Assembly: GCA_016719105.1 (NCBI GenBank)
Contig: JADKAQ010000047.1
Span: forward strand, 1-15,602
DNA from: Gemmatimonadota bacterium
Lineage (GTDB): Bacteria > Gemmatimonadota > Gemmatimonadetes > Gemmatimonadales > Gemmatimonadaceae
Reading direction: 5' to 3'
Length of the DNA: 15,602 nucleotides
Positions 1 to 6,674 of this stretch are shown here, piece by piece. The notes under the pieces were generated by a model. The model did no database searches, was not told where the DNA came from, and was given only the letters and a program-made list of their open reading frames with translations. Within the stretch, counting starts at the first letter, position 1; the number at the start of each line of letters is the position of its first letter. The position numbers and the translations under genes are program-made.

Positions 1-9
1 ACGTTAGGC
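1..9 (+). repeat. attC 3' end (R' box) of the cassette preceding the window
   Basis: The window opens with ACGTTAGGC, whose last seven bases (3-9) are a GTTRRRY R' box. The first complete cassette therefore starts at base 4, after the G^TT crossover point. That cassette is closed by GCCTAAC at 713, the exact complement of this R' variant, which supports reading the fragment as a genuine attC end. Confidence 0.8.
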
Positions 10-200
10 GCTCACGTTCGACGACGTGCTCTCATGACTGCCCACCTCGGTTGCCAGAACGTCCACTTGTCGTCAATCTCGGGGTGAGTGCTCCGTGAGC
101 GCGGAACGCGGGGGAACTGCCGGACGAGCGGTCATCCAACGCCCGCTTTCTGAAAGGCGCTTTGTCGCCAACGTAGAGGACCACTCTTCTGCTGGTGCCC

Positions 201-671
201 ATGCGCGTCGGACGCCTTCCCTACATCCGCTTGCTTCCTCTAGTGGCCGCCGTGGCCGCCGCTTGCGACGAGCCCACCAGTGATTCGCGACCGACGGTCG
301 CCATCGAGGTCGCCACGGATCGCGCCGAGTACGATCGGGGCGCCAACCTGAACGCGGCCGGCCCGCTCGTCAGCATCCGCAATCGAGGCCAGCACTCCGT
401 GTATGTCGCCCTCTGTGGCGAGACGGGCGCGGCCGCCGGCCTGCGTATCGAACGGGACGACGGGGCAGGATGGGTCGATCAGGGGCTGCCCTCCGGCCAT
501 TGCGCCCTCAGCGAGGCGGTCGGAACGAAGGAACTCTTCCCGGGCGACCAGCTCTCCAGCCGTTTCGTCTTCGTGCACGCCGGCCGGTTTCGCTTCCGGG
601 TCCCACTGGGTCGAGTGGGCGGGACAGCGATGGACACCAGCGTCACGTCGAACGCCTTCTCCGTCCGGTAG
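201..671 (+). CDS. cassette 1: putative lipoprotein of unknown function
   Basis: I do not recognise the family. The protein of about 156 residues starts with Arg-rich MRVGRLPYIR, then a short hydrophobic stretch and AAAC, a lipobox ending in the cysteine that would be lipidated, so it is probably exported and membrane-anchored. The rest is hydrophilic, probably beta-rich, with 'VSIRNRGQHSVYVALCG' and 'RFVFVHAGRFRFRVPLG' resembling strands of an Ig-like or intracellular-proteinase-inhibitor-type sandwich (inference). I prefer the ATG at 201 to an in-frame GTG at 195 because the n-region is then normal for a lipoprotein signal. It is the only gene of its cassette; attC follows 41 bases after the stop. 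Bases 10-200 before it hold no convincing gene. Confidence 0.75.
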   Translation: MRVGRLPYIRLLPLVAAVAAACDEPTSDSRPTVAIEVATDRAEYDRGANLNAAGPLVSIRNRGQHSVYVALCGETGAAAGLRIERDDGAGWVDQGLPSGHCALSEAVGTKELFPGDQLSSRFVFVHAGRFRFRVPLGRVGGTAMDTSVTSNAFSVR

Positions 672-712
672 CGAATCGTCCGCGCCGTCCTGACCCGACG
701 CCGCCGTCCGGC

Positions 713-805
713 GCCTAACTCACGCTGCAGCCGACAGCGGATCCGTTGAGCGCGCGCTTCGCGCGCTCTATTGCCCTCCGCTGCAGCTGAGCTCGAACGT
801 TAGCC
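713..805 (+). repeat. attC of cassette 1
   Basis: R'' GCCTAAC (713-719), R' GTTAGCC (799-805). Outer arms CTGCAGCCGACAGCGGA and TCCGCTGCAGCTGAG are imperfect inverted repeats. The tip is a nearly perfect hairpin, GAGCGCGCG-CTT-CGCGCGCTC. R'' complements the R' at base 3, the start of the same cassette. Confidence 0.93.
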
Positions 806-813
806 ATCACAGC

Positions 814-1263
814 ATGCTTTGTCGGCGCGTCCTGGTAATGAGCTTGGTGGGGGGCGCGGCGTGTGGCGCTGGCGACCATTCTCCCGCGTCCGACGCCGAA
901 TCACGTGCCTCGTCCATCGAGCGCGAGTTGCCGACGCTGCGCCGGGACAGCGGAACCGTGTTCGGGCTCTCCGCCGAGGGTGCGCACGTCGATGCGGCCT
1001 ATCGCGGACCCCAGCTCCGACGCCTGGCGGCCCGCTTTCTCGGCGAGACCGGTCGCGCGCACGAAACGTACTACTTCGACTCCACGCTCTTTCTCGTGAT
1101 CCGCCGCGACGAGTACTATGGTGCGCCGCTGAGCGGTAACGTGCGGGACTCGAATATCACGCGATACGATCTCACTCCCGGGGAGACTCCCAAGGCGCGC
1201 GCCGACAGTCTGAACGCCGAGGCCCGGGCGCTCTTGAACGCGTTGGCGACTCGCGTGAGATAG
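814..1263 (+). CDS. cassette 2: putative small lipoprotein of unknown function
   Basis: A 149-residue product. The N-terminus MLCRRVLVMSLVGGAAC has two arginines, a hydrophobic core and a GGAAC lipobox, so I predict lipoprotein export. The mature part is charged and mainly helical, with a central segment 'TYYFDSTLFLVIRRDEYYG' that looks like two beta strands and fits small periplasmic proteins; no family is recognised. The ATG at 814 lies nine bases after the R' box of the preceding attC. That is a very short leader, typical of cassettes, and leaves little room for a private promoter, so expression probably depends on upstream transcription (inference). The stop TAG lies 24 bases before the next R''. 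Confidence 0.75.
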   Translation: MLCRRVLVMSLVGGAACGAGDHSPASDAESRASSIERELPTLRRDSGTVFGLSAEGAHVDAAYRGPQLRRLAARFLGETGRAHETYYFDSTLFLVIRRDEYYGAPLSGNVRDSNITRYDLTPGETPKARADSLNAEARALLNALATRVR

Positions 1264-1286
1264 CAGCGACCACTCGCGTCCGTGAT

Positions 1287-1379
1287 GTCTAACACCGCAT
1301 GCAGCAGTCGGCCGATCTGTTGTACGCTCGCTTCGCTCGCTCTATTGCCATCGGCCGCAGCTGATGCTCAACGTTATGC
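1287..1379 (+). repeat. attC of cassette 2
   Basis: R'' GTCTAAC (1287-1293), R' GTTATGC (1373-1379), arms GCATGCAGCAGTCGGCCGAT and ATCGGCCGCAGCTGATGC. The tip is the direct-repeat type (CGCTCGCTTCGCTCGC), not a perfect hairpin. R'' differs by one base from the GGCTAAC expected as partner of the GTTAGCC that opens this cassette. Confidence 0.92.
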
Positions 1380-1424
1380 GGCACACCAGCTTCGACGAAC
1401 GAGCGAGCATACTCGGAGAGTACG

Positions 1425-1937
1425 ATGAACACGACCAGCGCGCTAACAGTCCTACTGGTGATCGGCGGTCTATTCGGTACGCCGAGTCGCTCGTCTGCGC
1501 AGTCCGAAGACGCGGTTGCGAAGCAATTCGTGGGCATGTGGCGACTCGTATCTCAGCCACAGCGAATGGCTGATGGAAGCACAAAACAGGATCCGAAGAG
1601 TGCCGCCTATATCATCTATACCGACACGGGCCACATGTGCTACGTCGCCATGGATCCGAATCGGCCCAAATGGAACTCGGCAGGTAGTCCGACTCCTCAG
1701 GAAGCGCTGACTGGAGTCGCGGGATTCGGCGCGTACTGTGCCAGCGTGGAGATTCACGCGAAAGAGGGATTCGTGATCCATCGCGTGGAGATCGCGGGAA
1801 CTCCTAATTTTGTCGGTCAGACTTGGAAGCGTTGGTTCACCTTCGATGGGCCGAATCGCGTTTCCCTGCGCGTCGATGGGCCATCGCCGCCCATGGTCGA
1901 GAACACACTGATTTGGGAGCGGGTTCAGAAGCGGTGA
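1425..1937 (+). CDS. cassette 3: secreted lipocalin-like domain protein
   Basis: A 170-residue protein. Residues 1-25 form a Sec signal peptide (hydrophobic TVLLVIGGLFG, cleavage near SSAQ-SEDA). The mature domain matches the bacterial lipocalin-like/Lipocalin_5 family: it opens with 'FVGMWRLVS' (the G-x-W strand A signature), then 'AAYIIYTDTGHMCYVAM', a central 'CASVEIHAKEGFVIHRVE' and a closing strand 'TLIWERV'. Members are small beta-barrels, often periplasmic; the ligand is unknown. GGAGAG at 1414-1419, five bases before the ATG, is a good ribosome-binding site and fixes the start. A frameshifted relative with the same GTWRLV motif lies at 14250-14749. Confidence 0.82.
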   Translation: MNTTSALTVLLVIGGLFGTPSRSSAQSEDAVAKQFVGMWRLVSQPQRMADGSTKQDPKSAAYIIYTDTGHMCYVAMDPNRPKWNSAGSPTPQEALTGVAGFGAYCASVEIHAKEGFVIHRVEIAGTPNFVGQTWKRWFTFDGPNRVSLRVDGPSPPMVENTLIWERVQKR

Positions 1938-2000
1938 GATTTAGGGTACCTGTCCTCTCATCGGCAGAACAGGCGCGGCGTCCCAGCCCTGTTGCTCACA

Positions 2001-2091
2001 GCATAACGATGCTTGCTGCTGTCGACCGGAGTGCGGACGCTCGCTGCGCTCGCAATGATTTGACCGCTCGCAGCAGAAGCCAGCGTTAGGC
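2001..2091 (+). repeat. attC of cassette 3
   Basis: R'' GCATAAC (2001-2007), R' GTTAGGC (2085-2091). GCATAAC is the exact complement of GTTATGC at 1373, the R' that opens the same cassette. This rare variant is strong proof of cassette structure. The arms (GCTTGCTGCTG and CAGCAGAAGC) are more diverged than in the other sites. Confidence 0.9.
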
Positions 2092-2259
2092 ATCACCCGA
2101 CCTGTCCGACGATGGCGCGCGCGTCAGATCCGAACGCGCGACCACCGTGCAGCGACGGCGCGATTGAAGCCGTTGGGGCGCCCGTCCATTTGAGGGCGGC
2201 CCCCTGCCTCTTGAGCTGACGGGGCGTACATTCCGAACACCACCGACCCGAGCCCGCCC

Positions 2260-2479
2260 ATGACCGTCGAGTTCACCGCTGTATCGCGAAGTCCCCGAAG
2301 GGTTTATCGCCTTTGTCGAGGAGCTTCCCGGGGCCAACACGCAGGGCGCCACCCTCGACGAGGCCCGGGAAAACCTGCGCGAAGCCGTCACCCTGGTCCT
2401 CGAGACCAACCGCGCCCTCGCCGAAGAAGACCTCGTCGGGACCACCGTCATTCGCGAACCGTTCCGCCTCTCGGCGTAG
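2260..2479 (+). pseudogene. hicB: cassette 4: HicB-type antitoxin, frameshifted near its start
   Basis: HicB antitoxins neutralise HicA mRNA interferases and usually have an RNase-H-like fold. ATG 2260 gives MTVEFTA, but the frame must shift by +1 at about 2280-2282 to continue as YREVPEGFIAFVEELPG, then ANTQGATLDEARENLREA and VTLVLETNRALAEED, ending TTVIREPFRLSA with TAG at 2477. The 'Y...PG....G.T..EA..N..EA' pattern is the HicB core, and the total length of about 73 residues is normal for short HicB proteins. The one-base conflict may be a real mutation or a sequencing error. The downstream frame has no ATG or GTG of its own, only a CTG at 2279. The stop is 10 bases before hicA, in the order antitoxin-toxin. 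Confidence 0.75.
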
Positions 2480-2489
2480 CCCCCGCGGC

Positions 2490-2675
2490 GTGAAACGCGT
2501 CGACCTCATTCGGCATCTGGAAGCGCAGGGCTGCCGCCTCCTCCGGGAAGGCGGCAGTCATTCCGTCTACCTCAATCCCGAGAAGCGGCGCGTCTCGACG
2601 GTCCCGCGACATCGCGAGGTCAACGACTTCCTGGCCCGCAAGATCTGTCGCGACCTCGAGATCGCCGAGCCGTGA
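2490..2675 (+). CDS. hicA: cassette 4: HicA-type mRNA interferase toxin
   Basis: HicA toxins are small dsRNA-binding-like RNases that cut mRNA and are held inactive by HicB. From GTG 2490 the product is 61 residues: MKRVDLIRHLEAQGCRLLRE, then the signature GGSHSVY with the catalytic histidine, and 'VPRHREVNDFLARKICRDL', the usual C-terminal helix. This start gives the family's usual 55-65 residue length; a longer open frame to 2313 exists but overlaps hicB. The TGA stop lies one base before the attC R'' box, so the two-gene operon fills the cassette. If hicB is really broken, a free toxin would be hard to tolerate, which argues for a sequencing error in hicB or weak expression. Confidence 0.85.
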   Translation: MKRVDLIRHLEAQGCRLLREGGSHSVYLNPEKRRVSTVPRHREVNDFLARKICRDLEIAEP

Positions 2676-2676
2676 T

Positions 2677-2769
2677 GCCTAACACCGCATGCAGCGGTCA
2701 GCCGCACTGAGGTCTGCTCGCTGCGCTCGCTTGGTTGGATGCGGCTGCAGCTGATGCTCAACGTTAGAC
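2677..2769 (+). repeat. attC of cassette 4
   Basis: R'' GCCTAAC (2677-2683), R' GTTAGAC (2763-2769). Arms GCATGCAGCGGTCAGCCGCA and GCGGCTGCAGCTGATGC; tip GCTCGCTGCGCTCGC. R'' complements GTTAGGC at 2085. Confidence 0.93.
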
Positions 2770-2785
2770 CGCAACAGACTCCAAC

Positions 2786-3553
2786 GTGGGCGCCTTCTTC
2801 ATCGACGATAGTGTGCATCGGCGAGCCGGCTTCATTGTCTGCGCTATCGTCTACACGGGGCGCGGCGTGACCGGACGCGTCAAAGCAGCCTTGCGCGGTG
2901 CCGGCTTGAGACCTGGGACCGATGAGTTCAAGAGCGGCGCCATCATGCAGGGTAAGCCACATCTCGCAGAACTGCGAGAACATCTCAGCGAGATCATCCA
3001 CTCCTCCTGCCGGGTGGGACTGGTGGTCACCCCGCTTTCGGATAGACCTCAGCTCGGAGCGAGCGTTCTCGACGGCTTAGCTTGGATCCTAAGAGCCAAC
3101 AAACTCGTACGTCGACGGGGTCGCATTTTTTCGGACACGGGGTTCTTCACCTCGGCCGCCTCGGGGAGTGCTGCTGCGCTAACTCGACCAGAATTGACCG
3201 GGAAGGTTCTGCACCCCGAGCAAGACTCGCGTCGAGTGGTTGGCATTCAGCTGGCTGATCTCGCGGCTCACACCTGTGCCACAATGCTACTGGACCAACT
3301 GGGGCACGTCACCAAGAAAGTCAAAGCGGGCGACAACTCCGGCTATGATCCCGATTGGGATCTGGAACTCGGTTTCAAGCTCTGGGCGACGATTCGATAC
3401 GCCTTCTTTACGCGACGTGATCCTGAGCGCGCTTGGGATGATGCTGTCGCAGATGCGACGCCGAGTCTCTACATCGCGCCAAGCTGTTCCGAGAGCCTCC
3501 GTGATGCCGCCGTGGCGCGCTTCGGACAGGTGTACCTCGGTTGCATCCATTGA
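2786..3553 (+). CDS. cassette 5: DUF3800-like protein
   Basis: A 255-residue protein resembling the DUF3800 family, proteins of unknown function common in mobile and defence-rich DNA and suspected from their conserved acidic residues to be nucleases with an RNase-H-like fold (family knowledge, not shown here). The N-terminal strand 'GAFFIDDSVHRRAGFIVCAI' supplies paired aspartates where the family has its D-x-S motif, and residues around 155 read 'VVGIQLADLAAH', the typical C-terminal helix motif. A middle segment 'GRIFSDTG' may give another acidic strand. The start is GTG 2786, 17 bases after R', chosen because the family begins within a few residues of the D-D motif. It is the only gene of the cassette and is intact. 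Confidence 0.75.
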   Translation: MGAFFIDDSVHRRAGFIVCAIVYTGRGVTGRVKAALRGAGLRPGTDEFKSGAIMQGKPHLAELREHLSEIIHSSCRVGLVVTPLSDRPQLGASVLDGLAWILRANKLVRRRGRIFSDTGFFTSAASGSAAALTRPELTGKVLHPEQDSRRVVGIQLADLAAHTCATMLLDQLGHVTKKVKAGDNSGYDPDWDLELGFKLWATIRYAFFTRRDPERAWDDAVADATPSLYIAPSCSESLRDAAVARFGQVYLGCIH

Positions 3554-3570
3554 GCTAGTGTACCGCTGCG

Positions 3571-3669
3571 GTCTAACATGGGGTTGGAGCAGACAACAGG
3601 CGGGGCTGTCGGAACGCGGCTACGCCGCGTCGATTACACGCCTGTTGCTGCTCAACCCAGCCGTTAGCC
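3571..3669 (+). repeat. attC of cassette 5 (divergent arm type)
   Basis: R'' GTCTAAC (3571-3577), R' GTTAGCC (3663-3669); R'' complements GTTAGAC at 2763. Arms GGGTTGGAGCAGACAACAGGC and GCCTGTTGCTGCTCAACCC differ from the GCATGCAGC type of most neighbours. The tip is a perfect hairpin, ACGCGGC-TAC-GCCGCGT. The truncated site of cassette 8 shares the TTGGAGCAGAC arm. Confidence 0.92.
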
Positions 3670-3727
3670 GGACGCAGGACGCACTCTTCGAAGGGTCACC
3701 TACCTCGGCGGAGCGGATCGCTGGGAC

Positions 3728-4459
3728 ATGAACGCGCACCGTCGCATTGACGTCTCCTTCGACTTTCGGTCGGACACGCCAGGGTACCCGAAGAACGATC
3801 CGGACGCGCTGAGTCCGACCCTTAGACAGTACCATCAGTGGCTGTGGAGCAAGCCGTTACCGAGCGGGGTGCGGTTCGAACTCTCGGATGCCGCGCCTGG
3901 CGCCTATCTGTATCATCGGTCTACGGTTGGCGAGTTCTGGCTGGCGAGCGATGCGGTCATTCCCACTTTCCGGAAGGAGCCTCGACTCGCGCACATCTTC
4001 GAACAGAGCCCGGACGACCTAGCTGCGTTCATGCGAATCGGCTACACAATCGGCGGCATGATGCTGTTTCCGGGCAACCGCGTCGAAGGGAAGATGACGA
4101 TCAACGGGGCACGCGGCTTCCATCCGCGCATCAAGGACCGCTTCGATCTCACGGTGGAGTGCATCCGGCGACACTACTGCCACGGGCAGAGTCCATTGAG
4201 TATCACACTCCAGCGATACGCGGGCTTCTTCGCATTGTTCGGCGACTTTCGAGGCTATGTTGAGTTCTTCCTGCTACAGGACCTTGTCACTGACGACAGC
4301 TCCGCCGTGCGGTTCTTCACGCCATTCCAGGACTTTACCACATCGCCGCTGCCATCGAGCCCGGAGGCCTACCGAGGGTATCGTCAGCGAGCCATCGAGT
4401 TCATCGAAGCCCGCAACCGCCGGATACTCCGATCGCTAGGCTCACCGAGCACCGGCTAA
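3728..4459 (+). CDS. cassette 6: DUF6994-like protein
   Basis: A 243-residue cytoplasmic protein. The opening 'IDVSFDFRSDTPGYPKNDPD' followed by 'SPTLRQYHQWLWSKPLPSG', then 'YLYHRSTVGEFWLASDAVIP' and a central 'TIGGMMLFPGNRVEGKMTIN', matches my memory of the DUF6994 family; the biochemical function is unknown. No signal peptide or membrane segment is visible. The start ATG 3728 lies 59 bases after R' and gives the family N-terminus. The stop TAA (4457-4459) is formed by the R'' box itself (GGCTAAC), so gene and recombination site overlap, a sign of a tightly packed cassette. The gene is intact. Confidence 0.72.
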   Translation: MNAHRRIDVSFDFRSDTPGYPKNDPDALSPTLRQYHQWLWSKPLPSGVRFELSDAAPGAYLYHRSTVGEFWLASDAVIPTFRKEPRLAHIFEQSPDDLAAFMRIGYTIGGMMLFPGNRVEGKMTINGARGFHPRIKDRFDLTVECIRRHYCHGQSPLSITLQRYAGFFALFGDFRGYVEFFLLQDLVTDDSSAVRFFTPFQDFTTSPLPSSPEAYRGYRQRAIEFIEARNRRILRSLGSPSTG

Positions 4460-4546
4460 CATCGCATGCAGCAGTCGACCGATCTGTTGTACCTTCGCTC
4501 CGCTCGCTCTATTTCGTTCGGCCGCAGCTGATGCTCAACGTTAGGC
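4454..4546 (+). repeat. attC of cassette 6
   Basis: R'' GGCTAAC (4454-4460), R' GTTAGGC (4540-4546); R'' complements GTTAGCC at 3663. Arms GCATGCAGCAGTCGACCGAT and TCGGCCGCAGCTGATGC. Very similar to the attC of cassette 2, including the CTGTTGTAC-to-CTCTATT tip region. Confidence 0.93.
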
Positions 4547-4576
4547 TGTCCGAGTCGTCGACTTATCGCCATCACC

Positions 4577-5356
4577 GTGCGAATCCTCGTCACCGTCCTC
4601 CTTGCAGCGCTTTCGCTTCTGGCCCGCGATGCACGCGCACAGCGGCGGCCGTCGACGCGTACGCTCGCGGTATCGGTCTGGGACTCGGCCTCGCACCGCC
4701 CGGTGACCGGCGCGCGTGTCTTCTTTGCCTCGCGCGAACAGTCGGCCGCGCTGACCAACAGCGCCGGGAGCGCGACGCTCGTCACTGAGAGCGATGCGGC
4801 CGAGACCATCGTGATTGTCGCCTCCGGCTTCACCCGCTATCAACGCGACCTCGGTCGCTGGGCCGAGGACTATCTCGCCATCGAAGTCCCGCTCCGGCCG
4901 GTGGTGCAACAACTCGCGGGAGTCGCCGTGACGGCCGCTGGCGCCACCACGCGGCCGACCGGACGTCTCGCGGACTTCGAACGCCGGCGGGACCTGGGAA
5001 AGGGGCGGTACATTCTCCGGGAAGAGATCGAGCGGCGCGGCAATACGCGCGCCTCCGACCTGTTCCGCGGCATGTCGGGACTCCGCGTCGTCGACAGCGC
5101 ATCGAGCCGGCTGATCATTTCGTCTCGAGCCGCGCAGGCCTCCCTAGTGTCGCGGTCCGCCAACAACGACTGCGTCGTCCCCATCGCCGTGGACGGCGTG
5201 CTCAAGGAAGGCTCGTTTCAGCTCGATCTGCTGTCGCCGGCCGATATTCACGGCATTGAGGTCTATACGGGAATCGGTTCCATTCCGCCTGAGTTCTCGT
5301 CGATGCAGCGCAACGCCTGGTGCGGCCTCATTATTGTCTGGACCCGCGATCGCTAA
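4577..5356 (+). CDS. cassette 7: secreted carboxypeptidase-regulatory / TonB-plug-like protein
   Basis: A 259-residue exported protein. Residues 1-21 are a Sec signal (LLAALSLLARDARA-QRR). Residues about 28-110 look like a carboxypeptidase regulatory-like (transthyretin-type) beta domain: 'LAVSVWDSASHRPVTGARVF', then 'AALTNSAGSATL'. Residues 140-255 resemble the plug of TonB-dependent receptors without the barrel: 'YILREEIERRGNTRASDLFR' and 'GMSGLRVV', then a conserved 'CVVPIAVDG', 'DIHGIEVYTG' and a terminal 'CGLIIVWTR'. Such barrel-less proteins are, from memory, common in Gemmatimonadota and related phyla, with unknown function; a periplasmic or surface-assembly role is inferred. The start is GTG 4577, 31 bases after R', because it directly gives the signal peptide. 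Confidence 0.8.
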   Translation: MRILVTVLLAALSLLARDARAQRRPSTRTLAVSVWDSASHRPVTGARVFFASREQSAALTNSAGSATLVTESDAAETIVIVASGFTRYQRDLGRWAEDYLAIEVPLRPVVQQLAGVAVTAAGATTRPTGRLADFERRRDLGKGRYILREEIERRGNTRASDLFRGMSGLRVVDSASSRLIISSRAAQASLVSRSANNDCVVPIAVDGVLKEGSFQLDLLSPADIHGIEVYTGIGSIPPEFSSMQRNAWCGLIIVWTRDR

Positions 5357-5388
5357 GGACGGCTCGGGCTGGAGGCGCGGCGCGGTCA

Positions 5389-5485
5389 GCCTAACACGCG
5401 CTGCAGCAGACAGCGGCACATTGATTCGTGCGGCCTCCGGCCGCACTCTATAGCCTTCCGCTGCTGCTGAGCTGAAACGTTAGGC
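5389..5485 (+). repeat. attC of cassette 7
   Basis: R'' GCCTAAC (5389-5395), R' GTTAGGC (5479-5485); R'' complements GTTAGGC at 4540. Arms GCTGCAGCAGACAGCGG and CCGCTGCTGCTGAGC. The tip is a perfect hairpin, GTGCGGCC-TCC-GGCCGCAC. Confidence 0.93.
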
Positions 5486-5528
5486 ACTTGCCAGCATTTC
5501 TTCTCCGCTGTCCCACTCAATCGCTTCC

Positions 5529-6215
5529 ATGTGGACTTGGCTTGCCGCGCAACAGGACGCGCTGACGGCAGTCGCATCGCTTCTGACCTCAGTTGCGATT
5601 GTCGTAGGCGGCGTTTGGGCGCTACGACAGTACTGGAAACGACGTGACCCTCATCCGAAGGCGCGGATCAGGCACTCCATCTCACACAGGCATCTCGACT
5701 CAGAGCGCCTGTGGCTGCGAGTCGAACTAACACTGGAGAATTGCGGCACCACCCTAATGCGCCTGAGCGCAGGACTGACGCGCGTAAGTCGGATTCTACC
5801 GTTGCTTGGCCCTCTGCCCGATCGCATGGAGCCTCCGTTTCGTCGAGAGCTGGCGTGGCCTCAAATAGGCGATGACGAGAAGGAGTGGACGACGCTGCAG
5901 ATAGAACCTGGTGAATGCGACTCAGTTTCCTACGATTTTGTCCTCAGTGGCGACGTGAGAACGGTGCTCGTATACTCTCACGTGGACAATCAGTCTCAGG
6001 GCACGTCGCGCTTTGGCTGGCAAACTACAACCGTCTACGAGATCGATCACGATGACCGCATCGCGGAAGCGCCAGACAATCAAGGAACAACAGACGCCGA
6101 AGCCGCCGGTGCGAAGCCCCGACAGATCCAAGGACGCCACTCGACAGCAGGTAGTGAAGCCGCCGCCGAAGCCACCGATCAAAGGCAAATAGTTCGGCAG
6201 CTCCGAGAGACATAA
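5529..6215 (+). CDS. cassette 8: membrane-anchored protein of unknown function
   Basis: A 228-residue protein. Residues about 14-34 (VASLLTSVAIVVGGVWALRQ) form one N-terminal transmembrane helix, followed by a positively charged YWKRRDPHPKAR stop-transfer region, so the soluble part is probably cytoplasmic. Residues 45-165 form a likely beta domain ('LWLRVELTLENCGTTLMRLS', 'RTVLVYSHV', 'TTTVYEIDHD'). I do not recognise a named family. The last 50 residues are low-complexity. Another frame from about 6052 to 6192 encodes a Lys/Pro-rich tail ending KPPPKPPIKGK, which looks more like a natural C-terminus, so a frameshift near 6050 is possible. ATG 5529 lies 44 bases after R'. The stop is 18 bases before R''. 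Confidence 0.65.
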   Translation: MWTWLAAQQDALTAVASLLTSVAIVVGGVWALRQYWKRRDPHPKARIRHSISHRHLDSERLWLRVELTLENCGTTLMRLSAGLTRVSRILPLLGPLPDRMEPPFRRELAWPQIGDDEKEWTTLQIEPGECDSVSYDFVLSGDVRTVLVYSHVDNQSQGTSRFGWQTTTVYEIDHDDRIAEAPDNQGTTDAEAAGAKPRQIQGRHSTAGSEAAAEATDQRQIVRQLRET

Positions 6216-6233
6216 CTGACCTCTTCGTACAGT

Positions 6234-6265
6234 GCCTAACTCTAGTTGGAGCAGACGGCGGAACC
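6234..6265 (+). repeat. attC of cassette 8, 5' part only, cut by the IS3-family element
   Basis: R'' GCCTAAC (6234-6240) complements GTTAGGC at 5479, so this is the true end of cassette 8. It is followed by TTGGAGCAGACGGCGGA, the 5' arm type seen in the cassette 5 attC, and then by the IS left end. The matching 3' arm and R' box are not adjacent to it. Confidence 0.82.
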
Positions 6266-6314
6266 TGCTCCACTTTGGTTGACACTTCCACCTAACTGAA
6301 CTCGGAGGTGTCCC

Positions 6315-6674
6315 ATGGCACGCGCGGGACCGCGGAAGACTCGGAAGTACAGCGAGGCGTTCAAGCTGACGGCGGTGCGGATGACGCAGCTCCCGGGCAT
6401 GCAGGTGAAGACCGTGGCGGCGGGGCTCGACCTGCACCCCTTCATGCTGTCGCGCTGGCGGAAGGAAGTGCGCGATGGTGTGATTCGCGGGCGGTTGCCG
6501 CGTCGCGCGCCGTCGGGGCCGTCCCGCGAGCTGGCGCAGCTGCAAGCCCTCGAGCGCGCGCACGCGCTGCTACAGGAGGAGCACGACCTCCTAAAAAAAG
6601 CCATACGGTTCTGTTCCGTTCGAAGGCCGACGCGTTCGCCTTCATCGACACCCAGCGGGCCACGTACGCCGTGA
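6315..6674 (+). CDS. IS3-family transposase OrfA
   Basis: OrfA is the DNA-binding subunit, which reads the IS ends and is the N-terminal part of the active OrfAB fusion. The 119-residue frame opens with KTRKYSEAFKLTAVRMTQLP, a helix-turn-helix of the IS3/IS911 type ('VKTVAAGLDLHPFMLSRWRKE'). Near residues 75-97 it has a leucine-zipper-like helix, 'LQALERAHALLQEEHDLLKK'. GGAGGT at 6304-6309 is a strong ribosome-binding site for ATG 6315. At 6593-6599 the run of seven A follows CTA AAA AAA, the classic -1 slippage site. Without slippage translation continues in a meaningless frame to 6674. Confidence 0.9.
   Translation: MARAGPRKTRKYSEAFKLTAVRMTQLPGMQVKTVAAGLDLHPFMLSRWRKEVRDGVIRGRLPRRAPSGPSRELAQLQALERAHALLQEEHDLLKKAIRFCSVRRPTRSPSSTPSGPRTP
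6593..6600 (+). promoter_or_regulatory. programmed -1 frameshift site (A7G) between orfA and orfB
   Basis: AAAAAAAG gives the heptamer A AAA AAA in the OrfA frame. A slip of one base backwards changes the reading from LL-KK-AIRF to KK-SHTVLFRS, the start of OrfB. OrfA is in frame 6315 and OrfB in frame 6308, a -1 relation, as in IS3-family elements that make an OrfAB transposase. Confidence 0.85.

Noticed and set aside
2211..2232. Promoter for hicBA (TTGAGC ... TACATT)
   Set aside because: The spacer is only ten bases, too short for a sigma-70-type promoter.
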